From the NCBI GenBank assembly GCA_029851415.1, contig CM056742.1:159283121-159347120 (forward strand): a stretch of DNA of 64,000 nucleotides, given 5' to 3'. How positions within the stretch are numbered: the first letter of the stretch is position 1; the number at the start of each line of letters is the position of its first letter. Under the pieces are notes generated by a model. It saw only the letters and a list, made by a program, of their open reading frames with translations, had not been told where the DNA came from and did no database searches. The DNA is from Eretmocerus hayati (taxonomy: Eukaryota; Arthropoda; Insecta; Hymenoptera; Aphelinidae). Both the position numbers and the translations under genes were made by a program. Shown in pieces: positions 51,203 to 63,847 of this stretch.

Positions 51203-52266
51203 ATGCATCATTCCACCAGGATGCGGGTCACGTCGACGTCACTCAGTGTGCACCTGATGCAATTGCTGTTCCTGCTACAACTCGTGGCCGGTATCCGCGC
51301 TCTCGAGGTCATCTACGCGATAAACGCCGGTGGAGAAGCTCATACTGACAGGAATGGTATAAGGTATTCGAGAGATCCTCTCCATGGTAAAGTTGGCACA
51401 GGCTCTGACTATGGAAGACAGCTCGTCATTGGTAGGGTCAACAGTGATGACCAGATACTTTATCAAACTGAGCGTTATCATCACTCTACCTTTGGCTATG
51501 ATATACCTATTAAGGAAGATGGTGAATATACGCTGATACTCAAGTTTTGCGAGGTCTACTTTAATTCGCCAAACATGAAGGTGCTTACTTGGAACCTTAC
51601 GTTTGTTTTGTGCTCCTTGTGAGTCTTGAATTCAATCTTGGGCGTAATACTTACAGGTGTTTGATGTGGTTCTGAATGGGGATCACAAAGTTGTCACTGA
51701 ACTTGACATATATGATAGAGTAGGCCGCGGGATGGCCCACGATGAGATGGTCCCTTTTTCTGTCCAAGGTGGCAAGCTAATTTACAATGAGGAGGAGTCT
51801 GATATCTTAGGGGGTAAGATAAGAGTGGAATTTATCAAGGTGAGCTAACTTATTGGTCATGATCAGCTCAAGTCTCACATCATTTGTTTGATCAATCTCA
51901 CTGAGCATTATGGTGTTTCAGGGTTACCGGGATAATCCTAAGATTAATGCTATCGCTGTAATCAAAGGTAGTCCAGAGGGTAAGTTATCCATCTAATCAT
52001 GCATGAATCCAGATAGTGATGGAAAATTTTAGTTCATATGTGTTCCCTTATTTCCAGATGTTCCAGAATTGGGTCCATTACCTTCAGAACCAGATGAGTA
52101 TCCAGGGCTGATAGATGATGAAGAAGAAGTTTCTACTCGCACTAGGCAAACCAGTGGGCCTCGCACCCCAGATCCTTATGCAAGTGAAGATTCATCCATT
52201 TTGTTGCCTGTGTTCATAGCAGTTGGAGCTTTCATTCCTTTGCTGTTTTGCCTGTGCAAATTGTGA
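51203..52266 (+). CDS. Mlec: Malectin, ER lectin for glucosylated N-glycans
   Basis: Four exons: 51203-51580, 51657-51839, 51922-51979 and 52058-52266, giving 275 residues (human 292). Malectin is a type I ER membrane protein that binds diglucosylated high-mannose N-glycans and helps retain misfolded glycoproteins, together with ribophorin I. The signal peptide is LMQLLFLLQLVAGIRA; the malectin domain begins LEVIYAINAGGEAHTD and continues through YSRDPL, GKVGTGSDYG, YTLILKFCEVYF, FDVVLNG and INAIAVIKG. A spacer with acidic DDEEE follows, and the protein ends with one membrane helix (ILLPVFIAVGAFIPLLF) and the short tail CLCKL. A second ATG six codons later would give a more typical signal peptide. 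A candidate AATAAA at 52966-52971 lies 700 bases after the stop. Confidence 0.94.
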
Positions 52267-54467
52267 AGCATTGAGATAACAGCTCTCTTGACTGGATAAA
52301 CTGTTACAATTCTCATTCCATAATGTTCTGTTGTAATCAAATTGAGCGCTTGTTTCAGTTTGATTGTACATGATAGAGTTTATATCATATTTTATAATTA
52401 TTTATTGACATTGATGTGGACTTTTCAGGGATCAATCTCCTCACTTTTCCCGTGTGCAATCCTAGTTGTAGGAATGATTCACTGACAATGAATACAGTCA
52501 CATTAATGATTGAGTGAGTTAAGACTAAAGATGCAAGTTGTAAACATTTTTAATGAAACTTTATGCTTAGCTTTTACCCTAGTGTGACTGAGAGCCTGAA
52601 TGAGATGTAGGCACTTGATAGAAAATGTGACTATCTTTAGAGTATAGGCTACTTTCGTGAATTACTGAAAAACTCGAATTTGCCAAGCATTCTGGCAATC
52701 AAACTTCTGATGCTGTACCCAGTAACTGGAAAACAGTACCCTCTACTTGCAATTGAACTGTAGAGACGAGGAATAAGCTATGAGTATAAATTATTATAAC
52801 TGCTAAAAAATGAAATTTTTTAAGAAGTAGAATTATATTTGATTGCCCTGTACCATTCATCACAACTCCAGGAATCTGGCAGTATGCGTTCCTTGAGTTG
52901 TATCATGAAAAGTTTTTTGAATGGAAATGAATATTTTGAAGCTATGGTTGAAATCAGAAAACGAAAATAAAATTGTTACATTACAACGTTATCTTCATAT
53001 TTTAACTGAGTATTTCATGTTCAGAGTTTGAAGCTATGATGTATGTACAAGTAGTACATATTCCCACTACTTGTTTAATATCTCCCAAGATAACCTCTCA
53101 CATTCGACATTCATTCATTACCTGATATTAAGGAATTTTAATGCCAATCTACTCTTTGAGAATTCGACATTCACTCTTGACTATAGATCTACAAATTTGA
53201 TGTTGTGTACAAATTAATTTTCATTAATAGAAAAAAGGGAAATAAGTGGAGAAAATGACAAGTAGGATGATCAAAGTTAAAGATTTATTCAGTTACAATG
53301 TTTTTGTCATTGATTAAAATGAAACTATAACAAATGAAGAAAATATTCTCTAAGACTTAGTTTTAAAAACCGAGCACACAAAGATTTACAATGTAAACGA
53401 TATTAGAAAAAGTTCGCATTTCCATCTTTTTTTCTATTTTTTATTTAGAGAACTCAATCTTCATTGATGATTCGATAAAAGGTATCACATTAAATCAAAA
53501 GGTGCTGTACATAAATAGAGGGTACTAGGTAATGAAATGGTGACGATTTCGTTGGTCTCAACTCAACTTTAGATAGGAACAGATAAAAATAAATAGGTCC
53601 TTACTATCAAATACGATTAATCGTTACATGAATCATGATGCACATACAAAAACTATTAAAAATATACGATAAAAAAGTATACGTCCAGTTTCGTTCGTTA
53701 TGTGAAAAGTAATACCGCCGCCACAATTATTAACAATACACCCCATGGTGGTATTTCGCACTTTTTACAATTGAAAAAGTCAAAAGCTCTATCAGTGCGG
53801 GTAAATTCGTATCGAGTTTCGTCGTCATCTCTCTTTCAAGAATCTGATCAATTATATATCATTCCATAACATTTTTTCGTATCATTTGGAGGCCTTTAAC
53901 AAGCACCACATAATTACGCATACTCAGAGCTTGCATAAAATAGAATTACAATAATACCATAACTTCAAACGCGTCGGATTATTTACACAACAAAAGTTCA
54001 AGCTTTTTATCCACTGCCGTGTTCTTCTTTCAAGTTTCAATAGGAGGTTTCACAGCACACGGAAGCAGTCAAGCAAATATTCAAATATCTATTCTGTAAT
54101 CATTATGAACTTTGAATATATGTCGATAAATCTCGTCTTTTTTTTAAAATCATATAATAAATATCAAGTTTTTTCTATTCTGTCGAATCGAGTAAGTATA
54201 TCAAGAAAAACCTTTCGACTCAACGTATTGTAATACTACTGTAGATGCGCATGGGATATCTGCCCTTTGAAACTCATCATAAAATGATGCAAGAGATGCA
54301 AAACTACAGCCCTAAACGATCAATAGTATACATACGAATATAAGCTATGCTGATTTCTTTCAACAAAAGAAAGAGATTTATCATGATTCTCCATTCTATC
54401 TTGCATTTCATTGAAAATAAGCGAAAGAAGAGACACGATCTCCTCTGCTGCTCGTTCGATTTTCAGT
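52267..54467. other. Convergent 3' region of malectin and the Map205-like gene
   Basis: Contains the 3' untranslated regions of both genes and AT-rich spacer. One GAGCTTGCA copy is at 53937-53945. Nothing else identified. Confidence 0.55.
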
Positions 54468-57400
54468 TCACTCAACGGCGATGAGCTGATTATCGGCGGG
54501 TTGCTCGATAGGCGACACATCCTTCTTCGGTATATCCTCTTCGTTATTCGTTGTGTTCGCTGTCGTATTCGTTGTGATCTTCTCGCTCGCTGGTTCACAC
54601 GTACCATTCTGCACGGGCTTTGGAACTGGCGTCGCCGTGGTGCTACCTGCAGTTCCGCTGCTTTTTGTCGTCGACGACACTTTCGAGTTGACTTTGCCAG
54701 CAACGCCGCTCGTAGTTTTGGCCGCTGCACCGGGTCTCGAGATAGGTGCGGGTTTCTTTGCAGGTGAGGTTGTAGCAACTGGTGCCGGTTTCGGCGCGAG
54801 AGACATGCGCTTGGTTGCGGTGCTTGTGGAGCTAACCGTGGTCTGCCGCGTTTTCGAGACAGCTGCTGAAGTTGCGCGTGCCGACGAAATCTGCTTGTTT
54901 GCCGTCTCCTTGGTTTGCTTATCTGTCATCGGAGATTTGGTAAGCGGTACTCTCGGCTTGGCCGCTGCGAGACCTGTCGCAGGTGCCGTCTTTGGCCTTG
55001 CACTGCCATTTGTAGAGCTAGTGACGCTTGCAGAGCTCAACTTCGAGGAGGCAGTTTTCGTGGCGGTCGTTGCCGATGTTGGCCGTGGCTTAGCCGCGGT
55101 TGTAGTGGCGCCGGCGCCACCGCTAGTACGAGCGGCTGTGGTGGGTTTGCTGAGTGCAGTTGCTTTGGTTGTGGCGGGTCTAGCGGCCATTGGCTTCGGC
55201 GCAAGGCTCGTCCTAGTTGCCGGTTTCACGTCGCCGTTCGACGAGGCTGTCTTCTCCGTGGTTGAGCTTATCTTTGAAGCAACTGAGCTGAGAGGTTTCG
55301 TTTTGGAAGCTGCAGGGGCTGCGCGAGGAGTTGCTTTGGGAGCGGTACCTAAAGGCTTAGCTGTAGCAGCAGTTTTTGAGGCGGTTGTTGCTGTCTTGGA
55401 TACAGCAGGCTTAGCAGGGGTGCTTGAAACCGCCTTGGGTCGCGATGCGGCTGTGCTTGCGGTTGCTGGTTTCTTAGCAGCTGCAGTTGTTGCGGCCTTG
55501 GGTGCCGTGGCAGTCTTTGTAGGAGATGTGGGAGTTTTGGAGCTCAATTTGGCAGCAGGCTTGGAAGTTTTCGTTACGGAAGCGGCAGATTTGGGCGATT
55601 TTGCTGCAGCTGCAGTGGCAGCTACTGCTGCAGTTGCGACGGCTGCAGCCACGGCTATCGGTGCGACTACTTCGTTTGAGACAAGTGATGCCTCACCGAT
55701 CTTGGCCTCGGGAGTCGGGGCCAGCTCCTCTACATCTTTTTGTTCGTCGACAAGATTCTCCTTGAGAAGCGGTTGCTGTTGTTGGTCGACAGCCTCGTTG
55801 TCCTGGACCTCGAAATGTATGGGGCTGAGCTTCTCCTCGAGCTGGGTGAACTCTTGCAATGACTCGGACAGGTTGACTTTGTTTTCGATCTCAAGCAGAT
55901 CCATAGGGTTTGAAGCCGGTGAAGGGGCAGAGGCGGCAGCTGCAGCGAATTCGTCCAACTTCTCGTCCGGAACGAGATTTTCTTCCTCGGCGAATTTGCT
56001 TGTCATGACCTCGGGCTCCTTGATTGGCGACACGAGAACTGGTTCGACGGCCCTCTGCTCAACAGAGGTCGAGCCGATGTTCAGATCAAGAGGATTGAGC
56101 ATCACCACGTCAATCGGCTGCTGATCTTGCTGAATGTTGACCTTGTGCAGATCTTCAGCAAGGTCCTGAATCTGCTGCTCGCTCGACTTGGACTCAAGTG
56201 GCTCAAAATCGGATGAGAATGGATTGCTGTTCGAGTGACTAACTTCTTTTTCGGGTGACTGCTTCTCGTCGCTGCTGAAAAGATCGCTGTTACTGGACTC
56301 CTTCTGTTCAGCAATGGAAGTGAACAGCTCGGCGCTCTGCTGCTGCTTGGGTGCAAAGTTGTCAAGGTCGAGCTGAATGTTCTCTTGCGAGAGCTCAAGA
56401 TCACGCACGATCTCACGGCCGTCGTCGTCTTTTTCGCCGATGGAACCGTTAAGGTCGTCGCACATGAGGTCCTCGTCGTTGAGCTCGTGCACTTTGTTGA
56501 GGTCGGGCTGTTGCTCAAATGCATTCTTGAAGTCAGCTGGTGTCATGGAAGTAGTCATGGCGTTGTTAGATGAGAAATCAAAGTCACAGCGGTCTGACGC
56601 AAAGGAACAATCGATGTTGGACGTGCCAGTCTTGAAAAGCTCGCTTGTGACGGAGAATTCAGCAGTATCGCCGAATTCTGCTTTCGTGGAGGAGATTTCG
56701 GACTCATCAAGCAGGTGGATCTGCGTCTTTTGCTTGGTATCGTCAAAGCCACCACCAACGAGTATCGACGACAAGTCTTTAGCGGGCGATGCTTCGCCAT
56801 TTGAGTATTCCGGGATAGGCAGACCGTTGTTATCGATCTCGGAGGGTCTGCGACATATCTCATTTTTAAACTCTTCCTCGCTGGGAATCTTGTTATTCTT
56901 TAGAGCTCGCTGTGATTGCTTCAAGGGCGAACCGGCGATGAGATCGCTACTCATCGGTGAAATGAGTTGAGCGTTGACCGGAGGCGGCGGTGACGTCGGC
57001 ACGAATTCGGCCGCGTCGGGATTAAGATGCGAATCCATGTCCTCGTCGTCTTCGTTGCTGCTGTCTCTGTCGATGTCCTCGTGCAGTAGTTCTTGTTTCA
57101 GCACCAGATCTGGTTTTTGCGACTCCTCTTTGAAGTCCTTATCAAGAGGAAGCTCGTCCGCAGGGAGCGTAGTTTCGGCTTCAATCTGTAAATAAACAAA
57201 AAATATTCATTACACGTTTGCTCAATTCAGGAAGCAGAAGTTGGAGCCACTGATTTTCAAAGTACAAGTAATTACAAATCAGACATAAAAGTCAATTTAA
57301 CAGAAGAATCTGTTCTCTTGACATACCGCAATAAAAATGAAATGATGCAAATTGCAAGATAGAGTGGATATTAGACAAAATCAATTTTCATTTAGTTTTT

Positions 57401-57940
57401 TGTGATCTATTCAAAAACACTTGAACAAATGCACATGATTTCTCACAAAAATCGTTGACTTTTTCATCATTTGCAAACTAGCCGTACAATAGCAACAGAT
57501 TTATTTGTGTACGAAGAAGATCTATCTCTCCGTTACCTCAGTATTATCAAGCTCGAACTGAAGCTCTCGCGGCTCAAATTGGTGCTGGGTCGTTGCGAAA
57601 GTAACACCAGATTTTTCGTGCAGCTCGTCAAATTCGGCAGTCACGTCGTCGGTTTCGGGTTCGATGCTTGCCCCGCTACCCGGTCTCAGAAGTTGATGCT
57701 GATTATCGGCGCTTAGACTGAGGTTCTCCTCGTGAGGCTTGGGGCTGCACGGCTCCTTCTCCTCGCATTGATCAAGCTTCTCCACGAGGGATGGATCCTT
57801 TCCAACACCGTTGCTGTGTAGTTGCTGCTGATTTTTACCTTCTTGCTCCTCTGGTTTGTAATAATTCCACTCTTCCTCGCTGTCCTCGCTGTCGGCAGCT
57901 ACATTATCCGCTTCGGCTATCAGTTCATTTCGTCGGTGCT
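54468..57940 (-). CDS. Map205-like microtubule-associated protein with PAM2 motif (5' end missing)
   Basis: Two exons on the minus strand, 57940-57537 and 57185-54468, join in phase to give about 1,040 residues; a first coding exon ending in phase 1 must lie upstream and was not found. The N-terminal part is acidic (SEDSEEEWNYYKPE) and is followed by a PAM2 motif, SHLNPDAAEFVP (56997-57032), which binds the MLLE domain of poly(A)-binding protein. A long acidic disordered middle follows. From about 55650 down to 54500 the chain is basic and rich in Ala, Lys, Thr, Ser and Pro, with repeated SLAPKP boxes, as in microtubule-binding regions of Map205/MAP4/tau-like proteins. The WNYY and PAM2 order recalls Drosophila Map205. 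The name is inference from composition and these short motifs. Confidence 0.6.
56997..57032 (-). other. PAM2 motif
   Basis: SHLNPDAAEFVP matches the PAM2 consensus (S.LNP.A..F.P) that docks on the MLLE domain of poly(A)-binding protein, also found in Ataxin-2, Paip1/2 and Tob. Confidence 0.85.
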
Positions 57941-60556
57941 CTGAAAAATATAAAGAATAATAACAAGAGTTAGTTGATGTGTTGATGGAGAATTGACTGA
58001 AATAGATGAAAAATTGTGTACTACAGGATTTTGGATTTGTTTCAGATGCAGAATCAAAGTTCTGAGCAGATCATAACTTTTTTAGCTGAACACGTAATTG
58101 TTTTTGTCAATTAATTTATGAATTTAAGGTTTTGAGTGGACATAGTTGTTTTTGCAATGAAATTGTTAGGTTCGAGTTATCTTATATGTGCTAGAAAAAA
58201 CGAGAGACTGAATAGGTCAACGATCCACACGAGTTTCTCTGCACGGATACCAAAGTCTCAAGCTTTTTATACGGCGGGTGATGCAACATCAGATCGATTT
58301 CGCAACACTCACTCGATACTGGTAGGAAATAAGGAATTCCCATGGTATATAGCTCATTCTCGATATTATTCATCACGGCAATGGACTCGTCTTGTCCAGA
58401 TATGTTTATAAAAATCAGAACTAAAAAAAGAAGAACGGAGAAAAATTGGTCTTTCATTAGAACAAAAAGGTTATGTATTCATTGATACACCTTTACAGAT
58501 CATTGTGTCATATTCGCAAATTTATGAAAAACTCGTGGTGAACCTCAAAATTTTTCTACCTATACAAAATAGTGAACTTTTTCAGCCCTATACACGAACC
58601 ACATACAGAATCTTCTTAGGCGTAAGGTTGATTGTCCTATTGACTTGTCGGGTTCGTTGATCTCTCTCCTACCTCAGCATATTCATTCCGTAAATCAGAA
58701 GAGAGACGAATTGCCGAAGGCAGCATTCATCACAATATATACAGACAACAATTGCACACACACACATTCAACTTGAAAAGCCCTCAACATCAAGCGCTGC
58801 GCATCAGAGCTTTCGTTTGCGTCCGGAAGACTGATGTCAGCATCATTCGGTGTATTCTATAGGTATAGATCAGAATTTACCGGCATCAGGACTATATAGA
58901 GAAGTAAAGGGATGCACTATCGATCGTTGTTTATATATATATAGAGGCCAAAGAGATTCTACAGAGAGTTGACTGATCTTGCCACCACCGCCCCCGTCTC
59001 TTTTACCGGCATCAGAAACCACACCACCCACCTGTCCTCTCACCGCCATTGCTATATATGTATAAGACCTTACATGGCCTGTCAGCTCATATCGTCGCGT
59101 TGCGCTGCTGCTGGTGCTTGAGTCCTTTGACTTTTCCACCAGGATAGAGAGACGAGAAGACTATATAGATATCTTTGTGTCTAGCAAACTTGTGGTAGAT
59201 ATAGAGGTGAGATGCAGAAAGCTTGCCCGAAGCGCAGCCGCGGGTATATCGACGGGCTTGAAAGCAGACGTTGCGAACTATCGGTGCAACGTCCTCCTCT
59301 CGGAGAAGAAATTTTTTTCATGAGAGGGAATTTTGATACTGACAGTACTCTAAGCCAATAGCAATAACTGATTTGACTACAAAAAATGGATACTGTTGAT
59401 GCAGTTGACTGATGTTTTATTATTATTTTTTCTAAATCAAGAAAGAATGAAAAAAAAAACGTCAAAATGACTCAATTCTTTATTCAAGAAATGATCCCGC
59501 GGGGTCACTCATTCGTTCAGTCAATGTTTCTTAAAAAATTTTCGCAACTCATCATATTGAAGACATAAGGAAGTTCTTTGAAAGCTCTAGGAAATATTTC
59601 GTCATTTGATCACTTTGATGATGAAACAAAATTTGTTTCAAGTGTGTCATTCACCCACCTACTAAAGCTTTCCCAACCCCTGATTTTCGTACCGCATGTT
59701 GATCAGGTGATTCTTGCAAAGAAAAATCTTATGACACAAATGTAGATTCATCTACCAAGAGATTATTAGGAGAATCATGAACATCGTCTCATACCCAAAT
59801 GATGATCACTTTTTTAATAAAAAAAATATGGCTTCTTCGCCGATAAAATGATGATTATTCAGATACAGTAAGAGAATTAAATCATGAAATAATTTGTAAA
59901 TTCAATGGGCTAATTAAAAATACTGCCATTAAATGTACTGCACATAATTGAGTACAGAAGTTCAATGAAGCTTGAGGTAGAACCCTATAGAGCTTTCTCA
60001 CGATATATGAAGATTGATAGCACCGTATAATCTCAAATACTCGATACATAGCACGTGGGCGGTATATGGATGAACATAATTACATTAATCCTCTGTAGTA
60101 CGAGAGGAGCAGACATAGGTATCTATATGTTATGTATGTATATGTACACGACATGGTGATTCGACAGACGTTCTGTACTGGTCTGATCCGATTAATCACT
60201 TATGGATTCGACGAGCAACGGCAACCGCTCCTTTTCCCTACTTTTACCTATTAAGTACATCATCCTACGATATCGGATAACCACGCACATGAAATAGTTA
60301 AGTATTCCAATCAACAACTAACCTTATACATAACATAATTCAAATCGATTAGGTATCAAAAGTGCCCTATATAAGCTCACCAGAGTAACGAAATTACAAG
60401 AGCTTTCACTGTGTCACAGATTTTAAGATAACCCTTTCAAACTACAATTTGATGTTGCATCTATCTGTGTACTAAAATCCGTAATCAGGCGTTTAATTAG
60501 AGCCCTCATCGCACATCAGCCGACCATGATGTGATTAACAAATAGAAAAGCAATCG

Positions 60557-61551
60557 CAAGCTCAAGTGCAGACAGACGAATCGATAACCAACTTTTAAGC
60601 TCAAGACGAATAGCGAATACAATAGAAGATAGACCGTAGGAGAGCTTGCAAAGAAGAAAAGAAGCAGATCTATACGATGCAAAAGTTCGTGAGCTCAGTT
60701 TCTTTTTCTTTTTCTTTTTCTAGTACAGGGGTGGGTATCGGGGCGGCGCGGTACGCGGCATGCTTCGAAATTCAAGCTCGATCATCGAGACACACGAATA
60801 CATACAAACACATACATCAGCTCTCAAGAGAGGCCGGTCAGTTAACCCTGTTTGGCAAGCATCACATTGCGATTATATCTATTGCACGAGACCAGCATCA
60901 AATACATCACAGTGTATTATTAACGGTTGCAAGCTCAATGTACATACGTGCAGATGCGGGTTCGATAGTTAAGTTTGAGAGTGTCGTGCAATAAGCGTGA
61001 GCTTGCAGCAGACGACGACGATGTCAGTCCGGTGTATTATATATAACGTGGTTGTTAATTATCGCGATGATGTGTGAATTGGTATCGCTCATTTTATGCG
61101 GGAAGCATATGGTTGATTCATAATTGCTTCACGATTAGATTAAAAAATATGTGAGTAGTCGTTACTTATCAGGATTATCTTGTCTAGTATTGAATAGAAA
61201 ACGATTAATACGGATGTAATTGAGCTTGCAAAAGTCGAAAGCTCTGAATAAGTGCTGTTTTTTTGAGCTTGCAACGTTTGTTAAGATTCTGTGGAGAAAA
61301 AATCGACAGGTTGTAACGATGGTACTCACGCAAGCTCAGGGCGCGAAATTCAAAACATTCAAAATTATAACTCGTGTCGTCGCAATTCACAAGTTTCTGC
61401 AGACCACTTTGTCAAAAACACAAAATTAGCTCATATTGAACCTGTTTCGCACAAAACTCACGTTCAAACAAACTCACTTCAGCTCAATTGTAAGAATTTG
61501 CAGAAAGCACATCCAACTCAATTTTAAAAGCACTGAGCAATAGAGCTTGCA
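60557..61551. promoter_or_regulatory. Cluster of GAGCTTGC / GCAAGCTC motifs
   Basis: Eight exact copies on either strand, starting at 60557, 60642, 60929, 60999, 61222, 61265, 61330 and 61543; most extend to GAGCTTGCA. Chance expectation for an 8-mer on both strands of 1 kb is about 0.03. A candidate dispersed regulatory element or fossil repeat; function unknown. Confidence 0.55.
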
Positions 61552-63310
61552 TTTTTTTGACTTCCCGGACTCGTGGAAAAATTTTCTTGGATTATAATTT
61601 AATAGAAAAAAGCCTGAGAATGCAATTAGACGAGACGAAAGTATACAAAATACAAAATATACATGCGAGAAACACACCCACGAGTTCAGCGGTAGAATTC
61701 GAACTGGCGTATGATGATGATGATGTGGAACTTGCCCAAAGTGCCACTCCTCGAAGAGACCAAACCGCGTGGAGCATACTGCTCTAATAGTAACGAGAGA
61801 CTCACAACTTGTGATGCCTTCTTCTCTCATTTCGACTCTCTCTCTGCTTGAAAATCTACGAGCCATTGGAGTTAGGTATATCCAAACGGACGGACGAAGA
61901 TGCACGAGAGCAAGAGTCTGATGGGATTTTCACAGTAGGGTCGAGTGTAGTAGTCACAGGCTAATTTTGCACGGCATGCAGTAACATACACAGACACACA
62001 GATACACAAATACATCACTGTCCGGTTATTCTCCTCTCAGAAATTCACCAACACACTGATATATGTGTTTGTAGATGATGTAGAAGAGCCAGTCGTGATT
62101 TTAGTAGTCCTTTTCTCGCAAAGCGGAAGCCCTAGCATTACTTCAGAGCTTTTATTTTGTTTTCATTGTACGAGAGCAGAGGAGAACTTTCTCGACTTTA
62201 TACGAACAAATATAGAGCTTTCCGTCCGAATACACTATATATTGGCTGTGAACAATTTGTTTAACCTGAATTTGCGATTTAGAAACGTGATTTTGAAATT
62301 TTTTATACTTCATTTTGTGAAAGCACACTTTGAAGAAGAATTGGAAAAATTGAAATTCGATCACAGAGGATTGGTTTTGAAAAAATCGAATTACACACCA
62401 AACTTGCGGAAAATCTAAATCGAATTACCTTTAATCATTCTGTCTTCTACTTGCTCTGAAGTACCCGTTCAAGGAAAATTAAACGAATTGAAAAGATGTT
62501 CTGAAAGAGCTTGAGAACAAGGCGAGGAACAAGAGTAAATGTTCGTCGAAGACGAGAGCAATGGGTAATAAGTACGCTAGCAAATCTCACAAATCTCTTT
62601 TCACGACGAGTGGCAGTTGAAGAGGCTGTAAAAGACTTAATAATTGAGCTCGCGCTCTCGTCGCGGGAGCTTATACTTGGCTCTGATACTGATTTAAGCA
62701 GCGGTTTAGTTGAAATTGCTCATTCGAGAGTTATGATTGTGAAATTGAGCTACCGAAGAGTCGAACGATATATTACTTGAGATTCTTCGAAAGCTCTTCA
62801 GATTTCAATACAAAGCTTATATTTATTTTTATGGTCAACTCGAGATACCAAATTAGAATCATGAAAAGATTCGCCCTGAGTCTTTCGCTAATCACTCTTA
62901 CTATTACAAAAGGCTATTATTTTTCAAGGAGATACATTTTTGGATAAGAAAAAAAAGAAGACGGACAGATTTGACATTTAAAAAATTTTGGACATTTTCC
63001 TCAAACCATGACATACCGAGCTTTCTGAATAGTTGCATACAATCATGTTTTTGTATAAGAAAAAAAGGTCTCGGAATTTTCTCAGATTTTACATATTTAT
63101 TCTGAAAAACTATGCAGAATCATTTGAAATGATTTTTCACACCCTGACATTTTCTACTCGAACGTCTGATGATTCACAGAAGAAAATTTAAATTTGACAG
63201 CATAATTATGTACTCAATTCTTCGACACACTGAGTAAACGTCAGCATAAACCGTCAAGTGCATCATTATAAGTATAATAATTCGTTCACGTCACCGAAAG
63301 CCACCAACGT

Positions 63311-63331
63311 AAAAAAAAAAAAAAAAAAAAA
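63311..63331. repeat. Poly(A) run
   Basis: About 21 consecutive A bases in non-coding DNA. Confidence 0.95.
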
Positions 63332-63749
63332 TAAATCTGCGCGCTCTCTCGAGGCGCAAAAGCTCTGCTAACTCAAACCGCAAAGCGCTCAAGGGTCTCT
63401 CTCTTACGCACACACTCTTTCTCGATAATCTTCTTACGTGCAAAACGAGAGTAAACTGTCGTAATCGGATAAAAATTTCGATCGGTACAATATATAAGAA
63501 GGCTTTTCCTCCATCCATATTACAACCTCGGTTCTCCTTCATCTTCAGGGACGGCGGCGCGGTGCGTCTCTTATTTTTTCACTGCCGCACGTGAACGACA
63601 CACGTGCTTATTTTCACGTGGAATATGTCAAAGCTCTGACAGACTCAATTGGTCGTCCCGCAAAATTTCATCGTATAAGAGCTTTTACTTAAGGCTTTTA
63701 CGCATAATTTCATGATGTCTGTTCTCTGACAATTTTTAAAATTTACCAG

Positions 63750-63847
63750 GAGCAAAAGCGAGGGTGTCGTCGTCATCGTCGTCAGGAATGCAGGATTATT
63801 ATTCGCAAATGGTGGCTGCTAACCGTAATACTTTGTACGGCAGCCAC
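63750..63847 (+). CDS. Probable exon of a gene continuing to the right
   Basis: An acceptor (TTTACCAG) precedes 98 bases open in one frame and ends at a donor GTACGT. After a Ser run the peptide reads MQDYYSQMVAANRNTLYGSH, with phase 0 at the donor. The Ser run and Tyr/Asn/Gln-rich text resemble N-terminal parts of transcription or RNA-binding regulators. I do not recognise the protein. The ATG inside this exon may be the start. Confidence 0.4.

Larger units (their letters stand above)
57941..63749. other. Long non-coding region with motif cluster
   Basis: No supported exon. It probably contains 5' regions of the Map205-like gene (minus) and of a gene to the right (plus). Eight copies of GAGCTTGC/GCAAGCTC lie between 60557 and 61551, and a poly(A) run at 63311-63331. 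An 88-codon minus-strand frame at 58191-58457 begins with a signal-peptide-like stretch (MKDQFFSVLLFLVLIFINIS) but lacks other support. Confidence 0.5.

Noticed and set aside
54553..56124. 523-codon open frame on the plus strand, Val/Ala/Leu-rich
   Set aside because: It is the exact antisense of the Ala/Lys/Thr-rich part of the Map205-like exon; GC-rich codons there leave the opposite strand open. No motifs or splice signals of its own.
58870..59139. 89-codon minus-strand frame as the missing first exon of the Map205-like gene
   Set aside because: Its possible donor (CAT|GTAAGG) leaves phase 0, but exon 57940-57537 requires a phase 1 donor.
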